8,377 bases of DNA from Candidatus Omnitrophota bacterium (GTDB lineage Bacteria > Omnitrophota > 4484-213): positions 1 through 8,377 of the forward strand of contig DAOWKH010000031.1 in the NCBI GenBank assembly GCA_030639955.1, in the 5' to 3' direction. Positions 1-5,116 of the stretch are shown here, in pieces (the first letter of the stretch is position 1; each line of letters opens with the position of its first letter). The notes under the pieces were generated by a model. It searched no databases. It was not told the origin of the DNA and saw nothing but the letters and a program-made list of their open reading frames with translations. The position numbers and the translations under genes were made by a program.

Positions 1-575
1 CCGAGATTTCTCAGATTTAGGGATAGATTCTGGGCGGCAAACTCACCGGCTCGTCCGGCTGAATACTTAAATTCGCCGATATGGATTAACCCTTGAAGAA
101 ATGTGCCTGTAGTTAAAATTACTATCTTTGCTTTATAAACCGTCTTGTTTTGAGTTAACACTCCTTCTACTCTGCCACCCGATACGAGTATCTCCTCAAC
201 AATCTCCTGCTTTGTGTCCAGATTCTCCTGTTCCTCCAAGACCTTCTTCATCCTGAATTGATAAGCCTTTTTGTCTGCCTGGGCGCGTGGCGCCCACACC
301 GCCGGACCCTTTCTTTTATTCAGCATTCTAAACTGGATTCCGGTAGCGTCGATGTTCTTGGCGAGCTCGCCGCCCAAGGCGTCCACTTCGCGCACCAGGT
401 GCCCCTTTGCCAAACCACCAATAGCCGGGTTGCAGGACATCTGGGCAATGCTGTCTAAGTTTATAGTCAATAAGAGCGTAGAATGTCCGATTCGACTGGT
501 GGCTAAAGCCGCCTCGCAACCGGCATGCCCCCCGCCGACAACAATAACCTCGTATTTTTTAGGATGGAGAAACAC
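1..575 (-). CDS. mnmG: MnmG (GidA) tRNA uridine-modification enzyme, N-terminal part
   Basis: MnmG, with MnmE, installs the carboxymethylaminomethyl group at C5 of the wobble uridine of certain tRNAs, using FAD, NADH and methylene-tetrahydrofolate in the cytoplasm. The 191 codons present show the FAD-binding Rossmann motif VIVVGGGHAG (residues 10-19) and the family hallmark MSCNPAIGGLAKGH (46-59), followed by VREVDALGG and a KGPAVWAPRAQADK stretch. The family is about 620 aa, so roughly the C-terminal two thirds lie beyond the left edge. The chosen start is GTG at 575, giving MFLHPKKYEVIVVGG, the usual N-terminal length. A GAGGAGG sits only 2 nt upstream, which is tight. The only earlier in-frame alternative I found is TTG at 635. 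The leader (about 586-604) contains a small inverted repeat resembling one downstream of aroA. mnmE, its usual partner and neighbour, is not in the window. Identity is certain; the exact start is less so. Confidence 0.96.
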   Translation of the reverse strand, partial: MFLHPKKYEVIVVGGGHAGCEAALATSRIGHSTLLLTINLDSIAQMSCNPAIGGLAKGHLVREVDALGGELAKNIDATGIQFRMLNKRKGPAVWAPRAQADKKAYQFRMKKVLEEQENLDTKQEIVEEILVSGGRVEGVLTQNKTVYKAKIVILTTGTFLQGLIHIGEFKYSAGRAGEFAAQNLSLNLRNL

Positions 576-589
576 AGCCTCCTCGTTCC

Positions 590-603
590 CCCGAAACTCC
601 GGG
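590..603 (-). repeat. Small inverted repeat in mnmG leader, CCCGRAGTTTCGGG family
   Basis: Read on the minus strand this is CCCGGAGTTTCGGG, one base different from CCCGAAGTTTCGGG downstream of aroA (7477-7490). The ends pair as CCCCG/CGGGG around a 6-nt loop. It ends a few bases before the GAGGAGG ribosome-binding site of mnmG. Confidence 0.6.
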
Positions 604-626
604 GTCGCTCGTCGGAAACCAAAATA

Positions 627-649
627 AATTTTCAATTTTCAATTTTCAA
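627..649. repeat. Heptamer tandem array (AATTTTC)x3
   Basis: Three exact copies of AATTTTC plus two further bases keep a 7-bp period for 23 bp. It lies between mnmG and the Fic gene. The AT-rich sequence to about 710 continues with degenerate copies (CAATTTA, CAATTTT, TAATTTTC). Confidence 0.75.
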
Positions 650-715
650 CCCGCTTCGCCGATGCTTCAGCGAGGCGAGTCAATTTACAATTTTATAATT
701 TTCAATTGCTAGGGG

Positions 716-735
716 ACTTGCCCGAAGAGGCAAGT
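716..735. repeat. Hairpin ACTTGCC-6 nt-GGCAAGT
   Basis: A perfect 7-bp stem with loop CGAAGA. It is not followed by a T run on either strand, so I do not call it a terminator. It is one of several unrelated small hairpins packed between mnmG and the Fic gene. Confidence 0.55.
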
Positions 736-755
736 ATAATTTAAATAAATGCCCG

Positions 756-782
756 TCCTCCGCAGTAGCCTGCTACGGAGGA
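756..782. repeat. Inverted repeat TCCTCC..GTAGC-CT-GCTAC..GGAGGA
   Basis: Arms of 6 and 5 bp (TCCTCC/GGAGGA, GTAGC/GCTAC) are separated on one side by a 3-nt bulge (GCA), with a 2-nt loop. It looks like a dispersed palindromic element; no second copy is seen in this window. Confidence 0.55.
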
Positions 783-798
783 TGGAAAAATTAAATGA

Positions 799-833
799 TA
801 ATTGAAAATTGGTAATTGATAATTTTGAATTGA
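799..833. repeat. Degenerate heptamer array TAATTGA-like x5
   Basis: Five consecutive 7-mers, TAATTGA, AAATTGG, TAATTGA, TAATTTT and GAATTGA, fill 35 bp with no spacer. The array ends one base before the first copy of the GTGCCACGTGGCAC palindrome. Confidence 0.65.
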
Positions 834-834
834 T

Positions 835-852
835 ATGTGCCACGTGGCACAT
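835..852. repeat. Palindrome GTGCCACGTGGCAC, copy 1
   Basis: A perfect 18-bp palindrome, ATGTGCCACGTGGCACAT, without a spacer. Its edge touches the stop codon of the Fic gene (852-854). The same 14-bp core recurs at 1663-1678, 2835-2854 and 4467-4488. The role is unknown; candidates are a protein-binding site, a dispersed palindromic element or an RNA-processing hairpin. Confidence 0.9.
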
Positions 853-1598
853 TATAACGCGTCTAACAATCTGACATAATCTTTCATTCCTTCATAGACC
901 ATTGCTGAAATGAAGTTTATAAACGGTCTATCGTCTTTTGGTTTGCCTTGAGCCCTCTTTAAAGTATTTATGTATTTATTTCTCAATACAGGGGGAATAA
1001 TGGTAATCGCATAGCCACTTTGGAGCAGGGCTAAATTCATTAAAAGCCTTGCTGTTCTTCCATTACCGTCTATAAAAGGGTGAATACTCACTAAATCTTT
1101 ATGTAGTAGGGCAGAGAACTCTACCGGATGGCATTTCTTTTTCATCCGAGGAAGATTAGAAAGAAACTCTTTCATTAAATTGGGTATTTCTGAAGGAAAG
1201 GGTGGCCTAAACTCTGCACCGGTAATGATAACCTTTTTTTTCCTGTATGTTCCGGCATTCTCGGGGTCAATACGATAATAAAACAGTTTATGCAATTCTA
1301 AAATATCCTTTTCTCTTATTTCCTTACCTTTGGCTAATTCATAGAGTAAAGTATAGGCTTCGCTGTGTCCGATGGCCTCATAGTGGTCTTTGAGCGGTTT
1401 CCCTCCTATGGTTATCCCATCTTCAATGACTATCTTGGTCTCGGTTTCAGTCAAGGAGTTCCCTTCTAATGCATTACTTGAGTAGGTTAACCCAATACGA
1501 TAATATTCCTTTAATTGCTTTAAAGCATTCTTGCCAAGCGGTCGATGAGCATCCATCTCTTTTTTGAGTTCATCTATTTCCTTAAGCATACTTACCAT
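852..1598 (-). CDS. Fic-domain protein AMP-transferase with N-terminal inhibitory motif (class II-like)
   Basis: A 248-aa Fic/DOC-family protein. Enzymes of this family usually transfer AMP from ATP to hydroxyl side chains of target proteins. The complete active-site motif HPFIDGNGRTAR is at residues 173-184 (catalytic His173, anion-binding GNGR), so it should be active. The N-terminal helix carries S41-N-A-L-E45-G46, which fits the inhibitory [S/T]xxxE[G/N] motif. Its position before the Fic core is that of class II Fic proteins, where the Glu blocks productive ATP binding. The protein ends about 64 residues after the motif, with no obvious C-terminal winged helix as in many longer relatives. 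The ATG at 1598 is supported by GGGAGG (1606-1611) 7 nt upstream. It lies between mnmG and the Cys-rich gene, with repeat-filled gaps on both sides. The target is unknown. No separate antitoxin gene is visible, which suits internal inhibition. Confidence 0.93.
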   Translation of the reverse strand: MVSMLKEIDELKKEMDAHRPLGKNALKQLKEYYRIGLTYSSNALEGNSLTETETKIVIEDGITIGGKPLKDHYEAIGHSEAYTLLYELAKGKEIREKDILELHKLFYYRIDPENAGTYRKKKVIITGAEFRPPFPSEIPNLMKEFLSNLPRMKKKCHPVEFSALLHKDLVSIHPFIDGNGRTARLLMNLALLQSGYAITIIPPVLRNKYINTLKRAQGKPKDDRPFINFISAMVYEGMKDYVRLLDAL

Positions 1599-1619
1599 TT
1601 TCTATCCTCCCTTTTTTAA

Positions 1620-1661
1620 TTTTTGATATTTGATTTTTGATTTTTGATATTTGATTTTTTA
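1620..1661. repeat. Heptamer tandem array TTTTTGA/TATTTGA
   Basis: Exact 7-bp register: TTTTTGA, TATTTGA, TTTTTGA, TTTTTGA, TATTTGA, then TTTTTTA. A 23-bp part (1638-1660) is identical to 2775-2797. It fills the gap between the Fic start and the second palindrome. Confidence 0.85.
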
Positions 1662-1662
1662 T

Positions 1663-1678
1663 TGTGCCACGTGGCACA
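1663..1678. repeat. Palindrome GTGCCACGTGGCAC, copy 2
   Basis: Perfect 16-bp palindrome TGTGCCACGTGGCACA. It is 13 nt beyond the stop of the Cys-rich gene and one base from the heptamer array at 1620-1661. Confidence 0.9.
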
Positions 1679-1691
1679 CTTTAGCGACTTA

Positions 1692-2660
1692 CTATTTGCA
1701 ACATTTTCTAAGGGTAGTCGCACAAGTGCAGTCATAGATGTACGAACGACTACCAGAACTAATTTGACCCCCTACACCTGAAGATACTTTTCGGCTTCCT
1801 ATTTCACAACCTCCATATGCTCCATCGCATAATGCTTTTATACGAGCTGTGCCTGAAAGGGCGCCAAAAAGCCAGCATTTAAGATCAGCATCGTATCCCG
1901 GTGTGTCACAAACTTGTGTGGTGCTACAACCTGTTATTTTTGGAAAATAGCCATAAGAATACCATGCATATGGATCGCACGCCAACTTCGATCTCTTGCT
2001 ATTCGCCCTTGCAATACAAGAACCTATGCAGTGACCCACAGCATCTCTATAACTATTTTTATAATAGCTTTCATAGAAAAATGTTGTGCCGTTATTAATA
2101 TAGTGGCAGATAGAACCATCTGATTTTATCTCTACCGCTAAAATTCCTTTATCTGTATATCCAGCAGGGCATGGTTTGTCACTCCTGCAAAGATAACAAT
2201 CTTCCCCTCCCTCGCTCTCTACATATACACAACTTCCTGATATTTCTTCCCCCCTCACCTCATACACCGTATCCCAATAATCTTTATTGTGCCATTCACC
2301 GTGAGTGAATTGATGGTCTCCTTTGGGTGGTGTACCAGTAAGGGTATCGGTGAAGAAGATTAGCTTGTCATAGTCCTTATCTCCAGGGTTCTTTTGCTTT
2401 ATTTCTATTTCTACTTTATTTCCATCCTTGCCAAAGCCCCAGGCTTTGCTATTCTCTGTCCCGCATCCACCTTCGCTTATCTCTTCTCCCGCAACACATA
2501 CCATCATCCCCACTGCTCCCCATTTCTCGGTCTGACTTCCAATAGGGGTTATTATTGCTCTTATGGTTATTTCATCTCCATAAGAAAAAGAAGTGGCGAG
2601 TAGCGAGTAGAGAGTAGCGAGAAAAAGCAAAAGACCGCTAACCGAAAATATCTTTTTCAT
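1692..2660 (-). CDS. Secreted cysteine-rich protein of unknown function
   Basis: I do not recognise this 322-aa protein. It starts with a classic signal peptide: KK at 2-3, a hydrophobic core at about 9-24, and probable cleavage near SFSYG (24-28), so it should be exported. The mature part has 19 cysteines at 55, 66, 144, 155, 158, 164, 185, 211, 215, 228, 245, 251, 262, 278, 285, 311, 313, 320 and 321. Seventeen of them fall in residues 144-321, suggesting a disulfide-stabilised domain. Residues 30-140 are Cys-poor and probably beta-rich, with several acidic and Asn/Gly turns. No lipobox, LPXTG or C-terminal membrane anchor is seen. ATG 2660 is well supported by GGAGGG (2667-2672). Signal-peptide codons 14-22 are encoded by a TAGCGAG-type heptamer array. 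The gene sits directly after yidC, where jag is normally found. The N-terminal half could be an adhesion- or binding-type domain, but I cannot name a family. Confidence 0.82.
   Translation of the reverse strand: MKKIFSVSGLLLFLATLYSLLATSFSYGDEITIRAIITPIGSQTEKWGAVGMMVCVAGEEISEGGCGTENSKAWGFGKDGNKVEIEIKQKNPGDKDYDKLIFFTDTLTGTPPKGDHQFTHGEWHNKDYWDTVYEVRGEEISGSCVYVESEGGEDCYLCRSDKPCPAGYTDKGILAVEIKSDGSICHYINNGTTFFYESYYKNSYRDAVGHCIGSCIARANSKRSKLACDPYAWYSYGYFPKITGCSTTQVCDTPGYDADLKCWLFGALSGTARIKALCDGAYGGCEIGSRKVSSGVGGQISSGSRSYIYDCTCATTLRKCCK
2594..2621. repeat. Heptamer array TGGCGAG/TAGCGAG inside signal-peptide codons
   Basis: Four contiguous 7-mers (TGGCGAG, TAGCGAG, TAGAGAG, TAGCGAG) lie within the Cys-rich gene. 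On the minus strand they encode about residues 14-22, LATLYSLLA, the centre of the hydrophobic core. The reading frame passes through without a stop. Confidence 0.8.
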
Positions 2661-2666
2661 TTTTCA

Positions 2667-2672
2667 CCCTCC
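2667..2672 (-). promoter_or_regulatory. Shine-Dalgarno site of the Cys-rich gene
   Basis: GGAGGG on the minus strand ends 6 nt before ATG 2660. It fixes the start and lies only 6 nt downstream (in mRNA direction) of the foldable element at 2679-2733, so folding of that element could affect ribosome access. Confidence 0.8.
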
Positions 2673-2678
2673 ATATTT

Positions 2679-2733
2679 ACCCCGTTAAATAGCGGCTTTG
2701 CCGCTCCCCGCCTTGGCGGGGATTTAACGGGGT
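2679..2733. repeat. Perfect three-way-junction inverted repeat
   Basis: An outer stem ACCCCGTTAAAT (2679-2690) pairs with ATTTAACGGGGT (2722-2733) over 12 bp. It encloses two abutting hairpins: AGCGGC-TTT-GCCGCT (2691-2705) and CCCCGCC-TT-GGCGGGG (2706-2721). All 55 bases are accounted for, with no unpaired base except the two tiny loops. In the minus-strand mRNA it lies just 5' of the ribosome-binding site of the Cys-rich gene. It could be a dispersed palindromic element or a leader regulator. Confidence 0.85.
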
Positions 2734-2737
2734 GAAC

Positions 2738-2766
2738 CTTACTTACACTTCGTAGGTGTAAGTAAG
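2738..2766. repeat. Hairpin CTTACTTACAC-7 nt-GTGTAAGTAAG
   Basis: A perfect 11-bp stem with loop TTCGTAG, 4 nt from the three-way-junction element. No T run follows on the minus strand, so it is not a convincing terminator. Confidence 0.75.
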
Positions 2767-2770
2767 ATTT

Positions 2771-2797
2771 GTTCTGATTTTTGATATTTGATTTTTT
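2771..2797. repeat. Heptamer array GTTCTGA/TTTTTGA/TATTTGA
   Basis: Three 7-mers followed by TTTTTT. The 23 bp at 2775-2797 are identical to 1638-1660, upstream of the Fic gene. It lies between two hairpin elements. Confidence 0.8.
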
Positions 2798-2827
2798 CCG
2801 CCGAAGGCGAACCCGCCTTTGGCGGGG
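2798..2827. repeat. Twin GC hairpins CGCC-GAA-GGCG and CCCGCC-TTT-GGCGGG
   Basis: Two short GC-rich inverted repeats (2799-2809 and 2812-2826). The second is followed on the plus strand by GATTTTT, which resembles a terminator, but no plus-strand gene precedes it. It is more likely a dispersed palindrome, since CCGCC/GGCGG arms also occur at 7500-7520 and 2706-2721. Confidence 0.6.
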
Positions 2828-2834
2828 ATTTTTG

Positions 2835-2854
2835 AATGTGCCACGTGGCACATT
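2835..2854. repeat. Palindrome GTGCCACGTGGCAC, copy 3
   Basis: Perfect 20-bp palindrome AATGTGCCACGTGGCACATT. It ends one base before the yidC stop codon (2856-2858), like copy 1, which touches the Fic stop. Confidence 0.9.
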
Positions 2855-2855
2855 T

Positions 2856-4457
2856 TCAACTCTTCATAATTCGTCGCTGGTAGAAAATAGCAATCAAGGT
2901 ATTAACCAACCAATAAAGAACCAGGCCGGAAGGCATACCATAAAAGATTAGGGCGAACATCAGCGGCATTATCAAAGCCATTTTCTGCTGCTGCTTTTCT
3001 GCTTCTGTAGGCGATTCTTTTCGAGAAGTGGATATCTTTTGCTGCCAGCCCATTGCCACCGCCATCAGAATAGGCAAAACATTTATTTTGTCACCAATTA
3101 AAGGTAACGTAAAGGGAAGCCCCATGGCATCAGGTTGGGATAAATCCTTAATCCAGAAGATAAACTTCGCTCCTCTTAGCTCCAGAGAGCGCACCAGCCC
3201 TTGATATAAGGCAATAAAGATGGGAATCTGCAAAAGCATCGGCAGGCATCCTCCGAGAGGGTTGACATTGTGTTTACGGAAGAGATTCCTTATTTCTTCG
3301 TTCAATCTCTGGGGGTTATGCTTATGCTCTTCGCGCAGGCGGCTAAGATGGGGCTGAATCTTCTGCATATCTTTCATTGACCTAAAACTCTTAAGGGTTA
3401 AAGGCTGCAGGAAGAGGCTAATTAAACCAGCCAATAAGATAATCGCTAATCCGTAATTGTGCCCAATCTTATAGAAGAACTTCAGCGTAGTCAGGATAAA
3501 CCGGCTGATTCCCGAGAAAAATCCATAGTTTATAATCTGAGGAAAATTCTCATCTACATTGGCTAATTGCTCAGCGGCTTTTGGTCCGGCATAGAGAATA
3601 AACTCATGGTTAATCCTTTGTTCAGCGGGAATGATAAAGGGCTCAATTTCTGCGCTCAGCAGGAGATTATCGCCTTGCTCTGTCGAAACGAGGCCGGCTC
3701 TAATTTTGCTAATCCCCTCTTTTGTTTTGTTTTCTGCTAAATACTTTAAGATTAAACAAAAGTACTTTCTATTAATCCCCACCCAGGAAAAATCTCCTTT
3801 CTTAGTATATTCCTTTTTTAAGCCAGTAATGTTTTTGCGTTGGATAGTATCATCTGCTGTGCATATCTCGTTGAAACGACGGCTAAAGCGGTCTTTGGGA
3901 ATTGGGCTGGAAATATTTAAGACAGGGCTAAATTGCTGAGGATAAGAAGTCAGGTTTTTAATGCTTAAGTTTAAATTAATGAAATAGTAATCAGGAGAAA
4001 TAAAATACTCCTTGCTAATCTGGAATTGCTCACCTAAATTCGCAGTGTAAATTACTGTGTTATTGGAAGATACCCCTTGTTCATAAATAACATTTTTGTC
4101 TGCAAAAACATCTTGTTCTCTTTGCTCAGAGCTAACAAGCAATAGAGGTTGGTCATCTAATTTGTATCTCTTTAATTCAATTTCTTTTATTGCCCCGCCA
4201 TAATTGGTAAAGATAATCCTAAAATTATCGTTTTCAAGGACCTTTTCTTTTTCGGGAACTGAAGAAGGAAGAGCAGGAGGAGGAAGAACTGAAGGAGAAA
4301 AAGAGGTCAGAAGGGAAGTTTCCTCCTCCTTTACTTCCTTAAAGACCTCTTTCTGCGGGGGAGGAGCATATTGAGGAAAGAACTTGGCTATAATATAGGG
4401 GTAAGCAATAAGAATAAATAACGATAAAATTACGGCTAAAAAGGTTTTTTTTTGCAT
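2856..4457 (-). CDS. yidC: YidC membrane protein insertase
   Basis: YidC inserts and folds inner-membrane proteins, alone or with SecYEG. The protein is 533 aa from ATG 4457, the length of Gram-negative homologues. In order: an N-terminal membrane segment (about 7-27) with the typical MQKKTFLAVILSLFILI start, a proline/glutamate-rich linker (30-70), a large periplasmic beta domain (about 70-310), then the conserved insertase core. The core has membrane segments near 334-353, 399-421, 452-473, 493-508 and 511-528. Core hallmarks seen are PLTLKSFRSMKDMQKIQP, NPLGGCLPMLLQIPIFIALY and the terminal MPSGLVLYWLVNTL. An upstream GTG at 4484 is in frame but lies inside the palindrome and would add MPRGTFTKI, so I prefer ATG 4457. 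No Shine-Dalgarno site is evident. The palindrome begins 9 nt upstream of the ATG. yidD, rnpA and rpmH precede it in the usual order. Confidence 0.97.
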   Translation of the reverse strand: MQKKTFLAVILSLFILIAYPYIIAKFFPQYAPPPQKEVFKEVKEEETSLLTSFSPSVLPPPALPSSVPEKEKVLENDNFRIIFTNYGGAIKEIELKRYKLDDQPLLLVSSEQREQDVFADKNVIYEQGVSSNNTVIYTANLGEQFQISKEYFISPDYYFINLNLSIKNLTSYPQQFSPVLNISSPIPKDRFSRRFNEICTADDTIQRKNITGLKKEYTKKGDFSWVGINRKYFCLILKYLAENKTKEGISKIRAGLVSTEQGDNLLLSAEIEPFIIPAEQRINHEFILYAGPKAAEQLANVDENFPQIINYGFFSGISRFILTTLKFFYKIGHNYGLAIILLAGLISLFLQPLTLKSFRSMKDMQKIQPHLSRLREEHKHNPQRLNEEIRNLFRKHNVNPLGGCLPMLLQIPIFIALYQGLVRSLELRGAKFIFWIKDLSQPDAMGLPFTLPLIGDKINVLPILMAVAMGWQQKISTSRKESPTEAEKQQQKMALIMPLMFALIFYGMPSGLVLYWLVNTLIAIFYQRRIMKS

Positions 4458-4466
4458 AATTTTAGT

Positions 4467-4488
4467 AAATGTGCCACGTGGCACATTT
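4467..4488. repeat. Palindrome GTGCCACGTGGCAC, copy 4
   Basis: The longest copy: the 14-bp core is flanked by AAAT and ATTT, giving 22 bp of perfect dyad symmetry. It lies in the yidD-yidC gap, where the ribosome-binding region of yidC would be expected. Confidence 0.9.
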
Positions 4489-4493
4489 TGACT

Positions 4494-4553
4494 TATGGCA
4501 AATGGCCTATGGCATATAATTTGCTATTTGCTATTTGCTATTAGCCATTTGCT
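4494..4553. repeat. Two heptamer arrays, TATGGCA-type and ATTTGCT-type
   Basis: TATGGCA, AATGGCC and TATGGCA (4494-4514) are followed, slightly out of register, by ATTTGCT x3, ATTAGCC and ATTTGCT (4519-4553). The second array enters yidD and supplies its last codons and stop (4541-4552). Confidence 0.8.
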
Positions 4554-4756
4554 GGATTGTATCCTCCTCTACTAAAAGGGTTACACCTCAGAATCCGCCA
4601 GAGGGTTTTTAACAATCCCATTGTAAGACCCCTTTTTTGAATACTTTCCAGGGCATATTCTGAACAAGAGGGATAGAATCGGCAACTCTGTATCTTCAAT
4701 GGAGATATACACTTACGATAAAAGAGGATTAAAAATACGGCGATTTTTTTGAACAT
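4541..4756 (-). CDS. yidD: YidD, membrane protein insertion efficiency factor
   Basis: YidD is a small membrane-associated protein that assists YidC-dependent insertion; its mechanism is not fully settled. The 71-aa product has an amphipathic/hydrophobic N-terminus (about 4-21), the signature CRFYPSCSEYA (25-35) and RCNPFSRGGYNP (57-68), with cysteines at 25, 31 and 58. ATG 4756 lies 7 nt after the rnpA stop, so the two are probably co-translated; I see no good Shine-Dalgarno site. The C-terminus is unusual. Homologues usually continue DPVP after GGY, whereas here the protein ends NPANG, and the stop codon falls in the ATTTGCT heptamer array. The functional core is intact. Confidence 0.95.
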   Translation of the reverse strand: MFKKIAVFLILFYRKCISPLKIQSCRFYPSCSEYALESIQKRGLTMGLLKTLWRILRCNPFSRGGYNPANG

Positions 4757-4763
4757 AATTTAA

Positions 4764-5111
4764 TTATATTATTCCTGCTTTCCCAAACAAATCCATTGCT
4801 CTTCCCTCTACCTCTTTGTAATTCAAAGGGAAGTTTATCTCTCTGGCTACAATTAGCATATCAAAACTGCCTTTAAGCTTTGATTTATTCAAACGATATG
4901 TCTCTTTGAGCAGGCGTTTTAATCTATTTCTCAATACAGCTGATTTTAAGCACTTCTTTTTGATCACAAAGCTTACTCTGCTCATTTTTTTACGGTTAGG
5001 AATAAAGTAGAGGATAAAAAAGGCATTTCGGCAGGACCTTCCTTGATAGATTTCTTTATATTCTTTATCCTTTGAGAGGCGTTCTTCTTTTCTAAAACCA
5101 AATCTCGGCAT
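4764..5111 (-). CDS. rnpA: Ribonuclease P protein component
   Basis: The protein subunit of RNase P, which helps the catalytic RNA remove the 5' leader of pre-tRNA. The 115-aa length is normal for the family, and the protein is strongly basic. The central signature SFVIKKKCLKSAVLRNRLKR ends in the RNR motif (residues 61-63) and is followed by LLKETYR, the conserved RNA-binding helix. The N-terminus, RFGFRKEERLSKDKEYKEIY, matches the usual opening strand and helix. ATG 5111 is 5 nt downstream of the rpmH stop, as in most bacteria. No strong Shine-Dalgarno site is seen, so translational coupling to rpmH is likely. The RNase P RNA gene is not in this window. Confidence 0.97.
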   Translation of the reverse strand: MPRFGFRKEERLSKDKEYKEIYQGRSCRNAFFILYFIPNRKKMSRVSFVIKKKCLKSAVLRNRLKRLLKETYRLNKSKLKGSFDMLIVAREINFPLNYKEVEGRAMDLFGKAGII

Positions 5112-5116
5112 AGATC

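Noticed and set aside
271..627. A 118-codon plus-strand open frame
   Set aside because: It is the complement of the N-terminal mnmG coding region, whose FAD motif and family hallmark are unmistakable on the minus strand.
852..2660. Fic and Cys-rich genes as a toxin-antitoxin pair
   Set aside because: The Cys-rich product is exported by a signal peptide and the Fic protein has its own inhibitory motif; nothing links the two as toxin and antitoxin.
2812..2832. Intrinsic terminator (GC hairpin followed by ATTTTT) on the plus strand
   Set aside because: No plus-strand gene lies upstream, and the yidC and Cys-rich genes are on the other strand. The hairpin resembles other dispersed CCGCC elements.
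2657..2851. A 64-codon minus-strand frame starting in the palindrome (MPRGTF...)
   Set aside because: It runs through the stacked hairpins and heptamer array and ends at the Cys-rich gene start. Its composition is that of repeat DNA, and its start is the palindrome itself.
4458..4484. Extended yidC start at GTG 4484
   Set aside because: The extra nine codons are palindrome sequence and lack a ribosome-binding site; ATG 4457 gives the normal YidC N-terminus.
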